Assembly: GCA_016791025.1 (NCBI GenBank)
Contig: JAEUNX010000098.1
Location: 1-60,511 of the forward strand
Direction of reading: 5' to 3'
Length of the DNA: 60,511 nucleotides
Source of the DNA: Zoogloeaceae bacterium
GTDB lineage: Bacteria; Pseudomonadota; Gammaproteobacteria; Burkholderiales; Rhodocyclaceae
Both the position numbers and the translations under genes were made by a program. Under the pieces are notes generated by a model that searched no databases, was not told the DNA's origin, and worked only from the letters and a program-made list of their open reading frames with translations. Positions 8,740 to 16,438 of this stretch are shown here, one piece after another (within the stretch, counting starts at the first letter, position 1; every line of letters starts with the position of its first letter).

Positions 8740-10473
8740 ATGACCGCCCCGGAACCTACGCCCTCCGACAAGATTGTGACCCGACCGGGCGACGGGTCAG
8801 CGGTCCGGGCAATCAATGCGGCGTTGGTGACGGGGGCCGCCGCCGCGGTGGCGGGCGGGACGGCGGTCGTGCTTTCGCTTGGGACCATGGGCGGCGTGAT
8901 CCTGGTCGCGCTGGCGGCCGGCGCCGCCGCGGCGATCGCCAATCACCTTTGCGCCCGTCGGCTGCGCTCCGATGCGGGCTTTGTCATTGGCGGACTGCAA
9001 TCCTTGCCCCTGGATCAGAAGGTCCAAGAGGTCCAAGGAGCCGATGGCGGGGACCTGCGTCAAGCCTTCGAATCCGCCGCCGCCGGGGTCACCCGGCTTG
9101 CCGAGCAGGAGTCCCTCATGCGGGCGGTGGCCGACAGCGCCCACGGCGTTGAAGCGCTGTTCGATCTGGAGGGCCGTCTTCTCTGGGTCAATCCCTCGGT
9201 GGAGAGGCTGACCGGCTACAGCCCGGCCGAGTGCCTTGCGGCGGAGGATCTGGTCACTCTCCTGGTCCATGCCAATGACCAGCGCTATGTACGTACCCAG
9301 GCCAAGGCGGCCGCGTCCGGCGGGGAGGGGGTGGACCAGGAGCTGCGTTTGCGCAATCGCGCGGGCGGATCCACGTGGGTACTCTGCCATTGGCGACCGT
9401 TCTGCAGCGGCGAGGGTCGGCAAGAGGGCGTGCGCCTGTCCCTGGTGGCGATTCAGGCGCGAAAGGAGGCCGAGTATCGTTTCCTTGAAACCGTGGCGGA
9501 ACTACGTCGCGCCCAGGCCTTGTCCGAGCACTACCTGGCACGTAGCGCGGATGAGCGCCAGCGGATGTCAGCATTGCTCAATGTCATTCGCCTGGGCATC
9601 CTTTTCATGGACCGGGATCACCGCGTCCAGTATTACAACCAGGCTCTGAGCCAGATTTGGGGCTACGAAGAAGACGAGAACCTCCTCGGCGTGCGGGACG
9701 TGGTGCTGCAAAGCCGGATCGTGCGATTGATTCGTCAGCCGGAGGTTTATCTAGAGCATGTGCGTCGGGTGGTCGCCGAGGCCCAGGTGAGTGAGCCCTT
9801 CGAGATCGAGTTCGTCGATGGGCGGATCATCACCGACAAGTCCACGGTGGTCGAGGGGGCCGACGGCCACGGCGCTATTGGCCGGGTGTGGATCTATGAA
9901 GACGTCACCGAAGCCCGGGAAACATCGCGCAAGTTGGTTGAGTTGGCCGAGCGGGACCCCCTCACCAATCTCTATAACCGCCGGCGCTTCCATGAGGAAG
10001 TGGAGCGGGTCCTGGCCGATGCGACGCGTCGCGGCGACGAAGTGGGTCTGGTGGTCCTCGATCTGGACGGCTTCAAGCCCATCAATGACCGTTATGGCCA
10101 CCAGGCCGGCGATGAGGTCCTCGTTACGCTGGCGCGGGAACTGGGGCGAATTGTCCGCCGAAATGAAATGTTCTTCCGCCTGGGGGGGGATGAATTCGCG
10201 ATTTTGGCCTCCGATGCCAGCGAGGCAGCGCTTTCCGAGCTGGCCAAGCGGGTGGTGGACAAGACGGCAGCCCTGAGCTTCCGATTTGCTGACGACGACG
10301 ACCCTGTGGGTGTGACGGCGAGTCTCGGGCTGGCCCTCTATCCCCGTCACGCCAGGGACGGAGAGCGGCTGATGGCTGCGGCCGACGCGGCCATGTATCG
10401 CGCCAAGGTGGTCGGCCGGAACCGCTGGGCGATGGCCGATGGCAGCTCGATGTCCCGCGTGGCCGGGGGATAG
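8740..10473 (+). CDS. Membrane PAS-GGDEF diguanylate cyclase
   Basis: Predicted c-di-GMP synthase, 577 residues. Two hydrophobic segments lie between residues 25 and 75, then a PAS domain (about 125-235, with LEGRLLWVNPSVERLTGYSP), a second PAS-like region (about 265-390, with GILFMDRDHRVQYYN) and a C-terminal GGDEF domain from about 400, beginning RDPLTNLYNRRRF. The catalytic GGDEF is intact near residue 481. At the inhibitory I-site position five residues before it the sequence is RRNE rather than RxxD, so feedback binding may be altered. The signal is unknown. It lies 4 bases after argA and 42 bases before uup. No EAL domain. Confidence 0.92.
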   Translation: MTAPEPTPSDKIVTRPGDGSAVRAINAALVTGAAAAVAGGTAVVLSLGTMGGVILVALAAGAAAAIANHLCARRLRSDAGFVIGGLQSLPLDQKVQEVQGADGGDLRQAFESAAAGVTRLAEQESLMRAVADSAHGVEALFDLEGRLLWVNPSVERLTGYSPAECLAAEDLVTLLVHANDQRYVRTQAKAAASGGEGVDQELRLRNRAGGSTWVLCHWRPFCSGEGRQEGVRLSLVAIQARKEAEYRFLETVAELRRAQALSEHYLARSADERQRMSALLNVIRLGILFMDRDHRVQYYNQALSQIWGYEEDENLLGVRDVVLQSRIVRLIRQPEVYLEHVRRVVAEAQVSEPFEIEFVDGRIITDKSTVVEGADGHGAIGRVWIYEDVTEARETSRKLVELAERDPLTNLYNRRRFHEEVERVLADATRRGDEVGLVVLDLDGFKPINDRYGHQAGDEVLVTLARELGRIVRRNEMFFRLGGDEFAILASDASEAALSELAKRVVDKTAALSFRFADDDDPVGVTASLGLALYPRHARDGERLMAAADAAMYRAKVVGRNRWAMADGSSMSRVAGG

Positions 10474-10515
10474 AATCTCCATCCGCTTCTCCCGTCCTTC
10501 TACCCTGAGTTCCCC

Positions 10516-12429
10516 ATGCCCCTGATTGCCCTTGAAGGCGGTTGCCTGGCCTTTGGCCATGTTGCGCTACTGGATCATGCTCAATTTCAACTCGATGCCG
10601 GGGAGCGGGTGGCGCTCATTGGCCGCAATGGCTCGGGCAAGTCGAGCTTGTTGCGGGCCCTGGCCGGCAAGGCCATTCTTGATGATGGCGTGGTGCGTCG
10701 GCAGGATGGGGTGCGGGTGGCTTATGTTCCTCAGGAGGCCGACTTCGGACCCGACCGTGATGTCTTTGCCACCGTGGCCGCCGGATTGGGTGAAGCGGCG
10801 ACCTTGTTGGTGGAATACCATGAGGCGGTAATCACGGTGGCTGAGTCGAGTACCCCCGAGGGTCTGGCCCGACTGGAATCGCTCCAACATCGGATCGAGA
10901 CGGCAAACGCCTGGGAAATGGAACGGGCGGTGGAGACGACCCTCAATCGCTTGGGGCTGGATGGCGCGGTGGGGGTTGCGACGCTCTCGGGCGGTGGGGT
11001 CAAGCGGGTGGCGCTGGCCCAGGCCCTGGTGGGGCAACCGGATCTGCTGCTCCTCGATGAACCCACCAACCATTTGGATATCGACGGCATCCTTTGGCTG
11101 GAGTCGCTCATTCAGAATTTTCCTGGCGCCGTGGTGGTCATTACCCACGATCGGGTCTTTCTGGATCAGGTGGCGACGCGAATTGTGGAGCTAGATCGCG
11201 GGGTCCTGCGTAGTTACCCGGGCCGCTTTGCCGATTATCAACGCCGCAAGGCCGAGGAACTGGACGCGGAAGTCAAGGCCCATGCCCGCTTCGACAAGTT
11301 CCTCGCGCAGGAAGAAGTGTGGATCCGCAAGGGTGTCGAGGCCCGCCGAACCCGAAATGAGGGGCGGGTGCGCCGCCTCGAAAGCCTGCGTAGGGAGCGT
11401 GCGGCCCGACGCGAACGCCTGGGCGATGTACGATTGAGCCTCAATCGGGGCGATCAAAGCGGGCAATTGATTGCCGAACTGACCGGCGTCGGCAAACGCT
11501 ATGGGGACCGGCGGGTGGTCCAGGACTTTTCCGCCCGTCTGATGCGGGGGGACCGCATTGGTTTGATCGGTCCCAATGGCGCCGGAAAAACTACCCTTCT
11601 TAAACTGATTCTGGGCGAACTTGCCCCGGACGAGGGCAAGATTCGCCTCGGGACGCGCCAGACGGTGGCCTATTTTGATCAGCTGCGGGTCCAGCTGGAC
11701 CCCGAATTGCCCCTAACTGAAGTCATCAGCCCCGGCTCGGATTACGTGGAGATCCATGGCGAGCGCAAGCATGTCATTGGCTATCTGGAGGACTTCCTCT
11801 TTGCGCCGGCTCGCGCTCGTTCGCCAGTGAAATCGCTATCCGGTGGGGAGCGCAACCGGCTCCTGCTGGCGCGGCTGTTTGCCAAGCCGGCAAATGTGCT
11901 GGTGCTTGATGAGCCGACCAACGATCTGGATATGGAAACGCTGGAACTACTGGAGTCAATGCTCCAGGAGTATCCGGGCACCCTGTTCCTGGTGAGCCAC
12001 GACCGGGCGTTTCTCGACAACATTGTCACCCAGGTGATTGCTGCCGAGGGCGACGGGCGCTGGGGCGAGTATGCCGGCGGTTATCAGGACTGGCGGCGGG
12101 TCAAGGACCAGGACGCGGCAGATCGGTCGGAAGCGGCGCGGTCGACCAAGGTCGGGGCGCCCCGGGCGGGCGAGGCCTCCCGCCGTCAGTCCGAACGCTC
12201 GGTGCGCTTGTCATTTAATGAAAAGCGCGAACTTGAGGGGCTTCCCGCACGTATCGAGGCGCTTGAGGCGGAGCAGGCCGGTCTTCACGAGCGCCTGGCA
12301 GACCCTGCTTTGTACCAGCGGGCGCCCCAGGAGGTTGGTCAGTGCAAGGTCCGTCTCGCGGCCCTGGAGGCCGAAATGGATGCGGCTCTGCTGCGTTGGG
12401 AAGAGTTGGAGGCCAGGTCTGGCGGATAA
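10516..12429 (+). CDS. uup: ABC-F family ATPase Uup
   Basis: Soluble tandem-ATPase ABC-F protein, 637 residues, of the Uup group linked to ribosome and branched-DNA functions. The first cassette has Walker A GRNGSGKSS near residue 36, signature LSGGGVKRV and Walker B LLLLDEPTNHLD. The second has GPNGAGKTT near residue 353, LSGGERNRL and VLVLDEPTNDLD. The linker between them is rich in Arg and Glu. A C-terminal helical domain of about 80 residues (from KRELEGLPARIEALEAE) is the Uup coiled-coil tail. It has no membrane segments. It converges with the minus-strand GIDE-like gene, whose stop is 10 bases away; no terminator is obvious there. Confidence 0.95.
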   Translation: MPLIALEGGCLAFGHVALLDHAQFQLDAGERVALIGRNGSGKSSLLRALAGKAILDDGVVRRQDGVRVAYVPQEADFGPDRDVFATVAAGLGEAATLLVEYHEAVITVAESSTPEGLARLESLQHRIETANAWEMERAVETTLNRLGLDGAVGVATLSGGGVKRVALAQALVGQPDLLLLDEPTNHLDIDGILWLESLIQNFPGAVVVITHDRVFLDQVATRIVELDRGVLRSYPGRFADYQRRKAEELDAEVKAHARFDKFLAQEEVWIRKGVEARRTRNEGRVRRLESLRRERAARRERLGDVRLSLNRGDQSGQLIAELTGVGKRYGDRRVVQDFSARLMRGDRIGLIGPNGAGKTTLLKLILGELAPDEGKIRLGTRQTVAYFDQLRVQLDPELPLTEVISPGSDYVEIHGERKHVIGYLEDFLFAPARARSPVKSLSGGERNRLLLARLFAKPANVLVLDEPTNDLDMETLELLESMLQEYPGTLFLVSHDRAFLDNIVTQVIAAEGDGRWGEYAGGYQDWRRVKDQDAADRSEAARSTKVGAPRAGEASRRQSERSVRLSFNEKRELEGLPARIEALEAEQAGLHERLADPALYQRAPQEVGQCKVRLAALEAEMDAALLRWEELEARSGG

Positions 12430-12439
12430 TCCGCTTGTC

Positions 12440-13342
12440 CTAGAAGAAGCCCTGTTTCCCTAGCCACGCCAGGGTTCCGGCCCCGCCGACGAATAGCGTA
12501 GCGTGGAACCAGGTCCACCGGCGAAAATGGCGCGCAATGTGGTCGGGATCCAGATCCGAGATCAGGTAGAGTCGGCCGTCACTGGGCTTGCGGATAATAT
12601 GGGCCTCCGGGGCGCTCAGGGCCTCGTTCTGGATCGATAGGACCTCCCGTTTGGCTGCCCCGCGAGCCGTTTCCCATTCCGTCAGGCAGATCTCGCCATC
12701 CTGATTGGCATCGAAACGGGCCAGAAGGTTTGGGCGGTCCCGTTTCCATTCCGCGAGGAGATCCCGAACTTGGGCAGCGAGATCGAAATCCGGGTCGATG
12801 CTACCCAAGGTGGTGAATTGGCCGAGCACATATATTGGATCGTTCCGAAGAATCGACCATTGGGTAGTTCTGCGATTGCCCTCGGTATGGGTGTCCTTGC
12901 GGCGGACGAGCATGGTGGCGCCCTCGGGATCGACGGCCACCTGTCCCGAGCCATCATCCAGCAGGAACGACGCGTCGCTCTCGACGGTGGATTCATGCTC
13001 CCACTTGCCCTCGGTGTTGCGGCGCTGGGCGACGACCCGATACCAGAGCACGGGTAGGCCATTTACCGGCGACAGAACGGGGGCGCCCGCGAGGGGTTGG
13101 CCGCGGCCCCTGAGCTCGACATAGCCTTGGGCCGCGGAGGCCACCCGGGAGGTCGGGGTGTCGCCAATTAGGCGCTTGTGGGCGATGGCCCGACCCCAGC
13201 CCAGCAGGCTGGCGCCCAGGAAAAGGGCTAGGGTGGTGAGAAGACCGGGGCCGTGGCCCAGCCGAACAGCCAGCCAGACGCAGCCCAACTGAATCAGAGG
13301 GACGCCCAGGGTGACGCGGTCGAGGCCGAAAGATGCCCTCAA
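12440..13342 (-). CDS. GIDE-domain-like membrane protein with an EF-hand
   Basis: 300 residues, function unknown. Two hydrophobic segments lie at about 10-27 and 33-50, and a third at about 278-295. Between them, residues 70-180 resemble the GIDE region of bacterial E3-ligase-like membrane proteins (GLPVLWYRVV, then SFLLDDGSGQVAVDPEGA). Residues 211-222 read DANQDGEICLTE, a textbook 12-residue EF-hand with D1, N3, D5, E7, I8 and E12, so a calcium-binding loop is likely on the soluble part. No RING finger is seen, so ubiquitin-ligase activity should not be inferred. It follows the iron-binding protein gene by 87 bases on the same strand; a functional link is not evident. Confidence 0.78.
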   Translation of the reverse strand: MRASFGLDRVTLGVPLIQLGCVWLAVRLGHGPGLLTTLALFLGASLLGWGRAIAHKRLIGDTPTSRVASAAQGYVELRGRGQPLAGAPVLSPVNGLPVLWYRVVAQRRNTEGKWEHESTVESDASFLLDDGSGQVAVDPEGATMLVRRKDTHTEGNRRTTQWSILRNDPIYVLGQFTTLGSIDPDFDLAAQVRDLLAEWKRDRPNLLARFDANQDGEICLTEWETARGAAKREVLSIQNEALSAPEAHIIRKPSDGRLYLISDLDPDHIARHFRRWTWFHATLFVGGAGTLAWLGKQGFF

Positions 13343-13429
13343 GGTCGCCGCTGCCCCGGTGCCGGGGGGCTTATCCGAGGGTGGTCAGCCAGCCCCGCCG
13401 AAGACGGGGGCGCGCCTTCGGCTCGGGGA

Positions 13430-14455
13430 TCAGCGGAATCCGGCCCGGTCGAATATCTTCTGGGCTTCCACTGCGGTTTCTGCCAATTTGCCAACCGGCA
13501 AGGCGTCCGCCTTGAAGGCGCCGAGGGCTTCCAGGGCCGGGTTGTGGACCTTGATGCCCGCGACGACCGGCCATTCGTTGTTGCCGTCGGCGAAATAGAC
13601 CTGGGCTTCATCGGAGGCAAGATACTCCAGAAACTGCTGCGCAGCCTTCTTGTTGGGGGCGTGCTTGAGCATGCCACCACCCGAGACGTTGATGTGGGTG
13701 CCGAAAGAGTTTTGATTGGGCCATACGACGCCAACCTTTTCCATCAGCTCGACTTCGGAAGTCTTGGTCGAATTCAAAAGTCGGGCAAGGTAATAAGTAT
13801 TGACCAGGGCGACGCCGCATTCGCCGGCCCCGACGGCCTTGATCTGATCGGTGTCGCCACCTTTGGGCGCCCGGGCGAAATTCGCTACCAAGCCTCTGGC
13901 CCAGGCCTCGGTCTTGTCGGCTCCCAGATGTTGGATCAGCGCCGCACCAAGGGAAAGATTGTAGGGGTGGCTGCCGGAACGCACGCAGACCTTACCCTTG
14001 AGGGCAGGATTGGCCAGACCCTCATAGGTTTGGATCTGGCCCTTGTCCACGTCCAGCTTGTTGTAAATGATCACCCGTGCCCGCGTCGAAAAGGCAAACC
14101 AGGTGGCGGTGTGGAGATTCGCGGGGACTCGGCGATTCAACTGGGGCGAATCCACCGCGGCGAAGACCCCCAGTTCGTCGGCCTTGGCAAGCCGGGACGC
14201 ATCGACAGTGATGAACACGTCGGCCGGGCTGCTCGCCCCTTCATTGCGGATCCGCTCAAGGAGTTCATCTTCCTTGCCTTCGATGCGGTTGATCCGAATT
14301 CCGGTCTTCTTGGTGAAGTTCGTGTAGAGGGCCTCGTCGGTTTGGTAATGACGTGCCGTGTAGAGGTTAAGCACGTCATCGGCGGCCTGGACCCCTGGCG
14401 AAAGGGAGGCAAGGCCGACGCTGGCGGCAAGAAGAGCGGAACGAAGGAAGGGCAT
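13430..14455 (-). CDS. Iron(III) ABC-transporter substrate-binding protein
   Basis: Periplasmic ferric-iron-binding protein of the FbpA/FutA type, 341 residues. A signal peptide ends about residue 24 (VQA/ADD). The mature part starts LNLYTARHYQTDE, has the GASSPADVFITVDA strand near residue 73, and has the adjacent tyrosines Y221-Y222 in NTYYLARL that supply phenolate iron ligands in this family. A Fur-box-like site lies 36 bases upstream of the start, which supports iron repression. No permease or ATPase gene is adjacent, so the transporter partners must be elsewhere or the gene is an orphan. Confidence 0.92.
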   Translation of the reverse strand: MPFLRSALLAASVGLASLSPGVQAADDVLNLYTARHYQTDEALYTNFTKKTGIRINRIEGKEDELLERIRNEGASSPADVFITVDASRLAKADELGVFAAVDSPQLNRRVPANLHTATWFAFSTRARVIIYNKLDVDKGQIQTYEGLANPALKGKVCVRSGSHPYNLSLGAALIQHLGADKTEAWARGLVANFARAPKGGDTDQIKAVGAGECGVALVNTYYLARLLNSTKTSEVELMEKVGVVWPNQNSFGTHINVSGGGMLKHAPNKKAAQQFLEYLASDEAQVYFADGNNEWPVVAGIKVHNPALEALGAFKADALPVGKLAETAVEAQKIFDRAGFR

Positions 14456-14490
14456 GGCGGTCGGGAGTGGGTGGAAACCGGTCAGATGAT

Positions 14491-14509
14491 AACGAGACCG
14501 ATTCTCATT
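14491..14509 (-). promoter_or_regulatory. Fur-box-like operator upstream of the iron-binding protein
   Basis: Read on the minus strand, the 19 bases are AATGAGAATCGGTCTCGTT. By eye they match 14 of 19 positions of the palindromic Fur consensus AATGATAATCATTATCATT, including the strongly conserved AATGA.AATC half. The site is 36 bases upstream of the start codon of a ferric-iron-binding protein, where a repressor site is expected. The right half-site is degenerate. Confidence 0.7.
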
Positions 14510-14600
14510 GGCAATGCCAAAAGCGCATGTCAGAATTTGATTGATCCGGGATCCAACTGCGGATGAAGCGAGAAAAGGGCAGGTGCCGCCAGCGCCTACA

Positions 14601-15149
14601 TCAGCGCCCGGGCGGAAGGACGCGGAACCCCTGCGCTTGCGGCATCACCCGCCTTGCCCCAGTAAAGCGATGCAGCCAGTACGATTCCGACATGTCGTCC
14701 ACCCGCACCTTGCCGCCTGCGGAGGGCGCATGGAGGAACTGGTTATTGCCGATATAGATCCCGACGTGGGAGAAGGTCCGGCGCATGGTATTGAAGAACA
14801 CCAGATCGCCTGGCTTGAGATCGTCCTTGCCGATCCGATCCCCCACCTGGGCCATTTCGGCCGCCGTACGAGGCATGTCAAGGCCGAGCGCATTGCGAAA
14901 GACTCGTTGCACCAAGGCACTACAGTCCAGCCCTGTCACGGCCGATGTTCCACCGAAGCGGTAAGGGATGCCAAGGTGACCCAGGGCTTCATCCACCAAT
15001 TCCTGAGCGGCGGTGGTATAGCGCTGGATGAACTGGATCGTCGGCCGGGAACCGGTCGCGTCGACGTTGGGGGGCGGTTCGTCTGCCTGCGCGGGGATGC
15101 TGAGTGCGCCAACCAGCAGAATGACAGCCATTGGGCGATGGGCGTACAT
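14601..15149 (-). CDS. NlpC/P60 (C40) cell-wall peptidase
   Basis: Predicted secreted gamma-D-glutamyl-L-diamino-acid endopeptidase acting on peptidoglycan, 182 residues. A signal peptide runs to about residue 22 (IPAQA/DE). The catalytic triad is visible: Cys76 in GLDCSALV, His128 in FSHVGIYIG and His140 in FLHAPS. The segment PGDLVFFNT before His128 is also typical. The exported part is short and has only this catalytic domain. The ATG at 15149 is used because it adds the Arg needed for the n-region. A second ATG at 15131 is possible, and no ribosome site is visible before either. It lies alone between the iron protein and a divergent gene. Confidence 0.93.
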   Translation of the reverse strand: MYAHRPMAVILLVGALSIPAQADEPPPNVDATGSRPTIQFIQRYTTAAQELVDEALGHLGIPYRFGGTSAVTGLDCSALVQRVFRNALGLDMPRTAAEMAQVGDRIGKDDLKPGDLVFFNTMRRTFSHVGIYIGNNQFLHAPSAGGKVRVDDMSESYWLHRFTGARRVMPQAQGFRVLPPGR

Positions 15150-15150
15150 T

Positions 15151-15179
15151 CTTTAATTATGGTTCCGAATCACTGTCAA
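15151..15179 (-). promoter_or_regulatory. Possible promoter very close to the NlpC/P60 start
   Basis: On the minus strand a perfect TTGACA -35 (15174-15179) is followed 17 bases later by TTAAAG (15151-15156), a weak -10. The predicted transcript would begin at or just past the annotated ATG at 15149. Confidence 0.35.
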
Positions 15180-15220
15180 GTAAAGTCTTATCGGCTGGCG
15201 GGATATTTTCTGGAGGCGGC

Positions 15221-15781
15221 ATGGGATCTATCTTCTTGGTGTTTGCGCTGCTCGCAATTGCGGTTTGGCTCTTCCTGCGGGCACGAAACGGTGTGCGCCA
15301 ACAGCAAGTTGAAGCGGCAGGTCGCGAGAAGGCGTTTCTGGCCGAACTCGCCGTACCTGCGGCGGAGGCGCCTCATGTCCCGCGATCTGTCGGGGGGCTA
15401 CCCCGGGTGCCCAATGGGACCCCAAAGTCCGTCAATGGGGCGGCAGGCGGCGGTCCCTACCTGTCAGGCAATTCGGCCAAAGTGTTCCGCTTGCTGAAGC
15501 TAGCCTGCCCAGGCCATGAGGTTTTCCCGGGCAGTTCGTTGCAAAAAATCCTTGGCACTGCGGCACCAGGGAAGGATCTTCCGCTCGATTTCGTAGTTTG
15601 CGCTGCCGACTTCATGCCAGTCGCAGTCGTCGACCAGGTACGCGCGGACGATCTCCCGCCAGTTATTGCACTAAAAAAGGAGTGTCTGGGTGCCGCCGGG
15701 GTCCGCTACGCCCGCTGGGACGTGGTTGATCTCCCTTCGCCCGCTGAGGCCAAGGCTATCCTGGTGGGCCAACCAAGCTGA
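15221..15781 (+). CDS. Membrane-anchored DUF2726-like protein
   Basis: 186 residues. One N-terminal membrane segment (about residues 4-20, IFLVFALLAIAVWLFL) is followed by a charged and then a Pro/Gly-rich linker. The C-terminal globular part from about residue 85 resembles DUF2726: AKVFRLLKLACPGHEVFPG, then PLDFVVCAADFMPVAVVD and a basic/hydrophobic end. Some DUF2726 proteins look nuclease- or topoisomerase-zinc-finger-related, but no catalytic motif is clear here. The start at 15221 is set by TGGAGGCGGC directly upstream; the frame is open back to 15131. It converges with the exonuclease-like gene at 15800. Confidence 0.75.
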   Translation: MGSIFLVFALLAIAVWLFLRARNGVRQQQVEAAGREKAFLAELAVPAAEAPHVPRSVGGLPRVPNGTPKSVNGAAGGGPYLSGNSAKVFRLLKLACPGHEVFPGSSLQKILGTAAPGKDLPLDFVVCAADFMPVAVVDQVRADDLPPVIALKKECLGAAGVRYARWDVVDLPSPAEAKAILVGQPS

Positions 15782-15799
15782 ATATTGTGCTGGGCCAAA

Positions 15800-16438
15800 T
15801 CACCCCGCCTGACGTAGCCAGCGTCGCGATTTCTCTGCGTCGATGAGCGCCTTTGGGGTCGCGACTCCCAGAGCCGGGGATTGGCCCAACAAGGCCAGGA
15901 ACAATTGGGCGATGGCATAGGCGTCACCCAGGGCGTGATGACGTTGGAAGGTCTCAATTTCGAAGCTGGCCATCCATTCGGCAAGTCGTGCCGGTGACGA
16001 ATGGTGCTCGGGGAAAAAGACGGGCAGTTGCCAGTACAAGTCCAGCCATTCAAGTTCGGGTGGCAGCCCGAGGACGGAGTCGAACGCCCTCTCCAGGTGC
16101 GTCTGATTGAAGCCACTGTTGAATACGACCACCGGGGCGCGATCGATGAATTCCAATAGACCGGTCAGGGCCTCGGCGGGGTGCTCCCCCAGAGGTGCGT
16201 AGTAGGCCTGGCGGGGGTCAAGTCGGCCTTGTTGTATGGAAATGGCCGCTACCGCCAGCAGCGGATCCCGGTCGAGGTCTAGGCCGCTCGCTTCGGTGTT
16301 GGCCACGATGTAGCGGGTCTCGAAATGGGAGAGGCTCAGGTCTGGCGACGGGCGAGCCGCGCAATGTTCCAGCCGGGTCCGCAGGGCGAGATCGAGTACC
16401 GGGGCCTTACCGGGCAGCAGGCGCGCGAGCCAGTTCAT
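15800..16438 (-). CDS. DnaQ-like 3'-5' exonuclease homologue with altered active site
   Basis: 212 residues with the DEDDh exonuclease (DNA polymerase III epsilon-like) fold. Motif I, normally DxE, reads NTE (Asn47, Glu49 in VANTEASGLD). Motif II, normally FD, reads FNQ (Asn111 in VVFNSGFNQTHLE). Motif III is intact (His167 to Asp172 in RHHALGD). The codons are unambiguous Asn (AAC and AAT), so two of four metal-binding carboxylates are gone and nuclease activity is doubtful. It overlaps the upstream DUF294 gene by 4 bases, hence translational coupling. The DUF294-exonuclease pair is recurrent next to acetate symporter genes in other proteobacteria, where its role is unknown to me. Confidence 0.85.
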   Translation of the reverse strand: MNWLARLLPGKAPVLDLALRTRLEHCAARPSPDLSLSHFETRYIVANTEASGLDLDRDPLLAVAAISIQQGRLDPRQAYYAPLGEHPAEALTGLLEFIDRAPVVVFNSGFNQTHLERAFDSVLGLPPELEWLDLYWQLPVFFPEHHSSPARLAEWMASFEIETFQRHHALGDAYAIAQLFLALLGQSPALGVATPKALIDAEKSRRWLRQAG

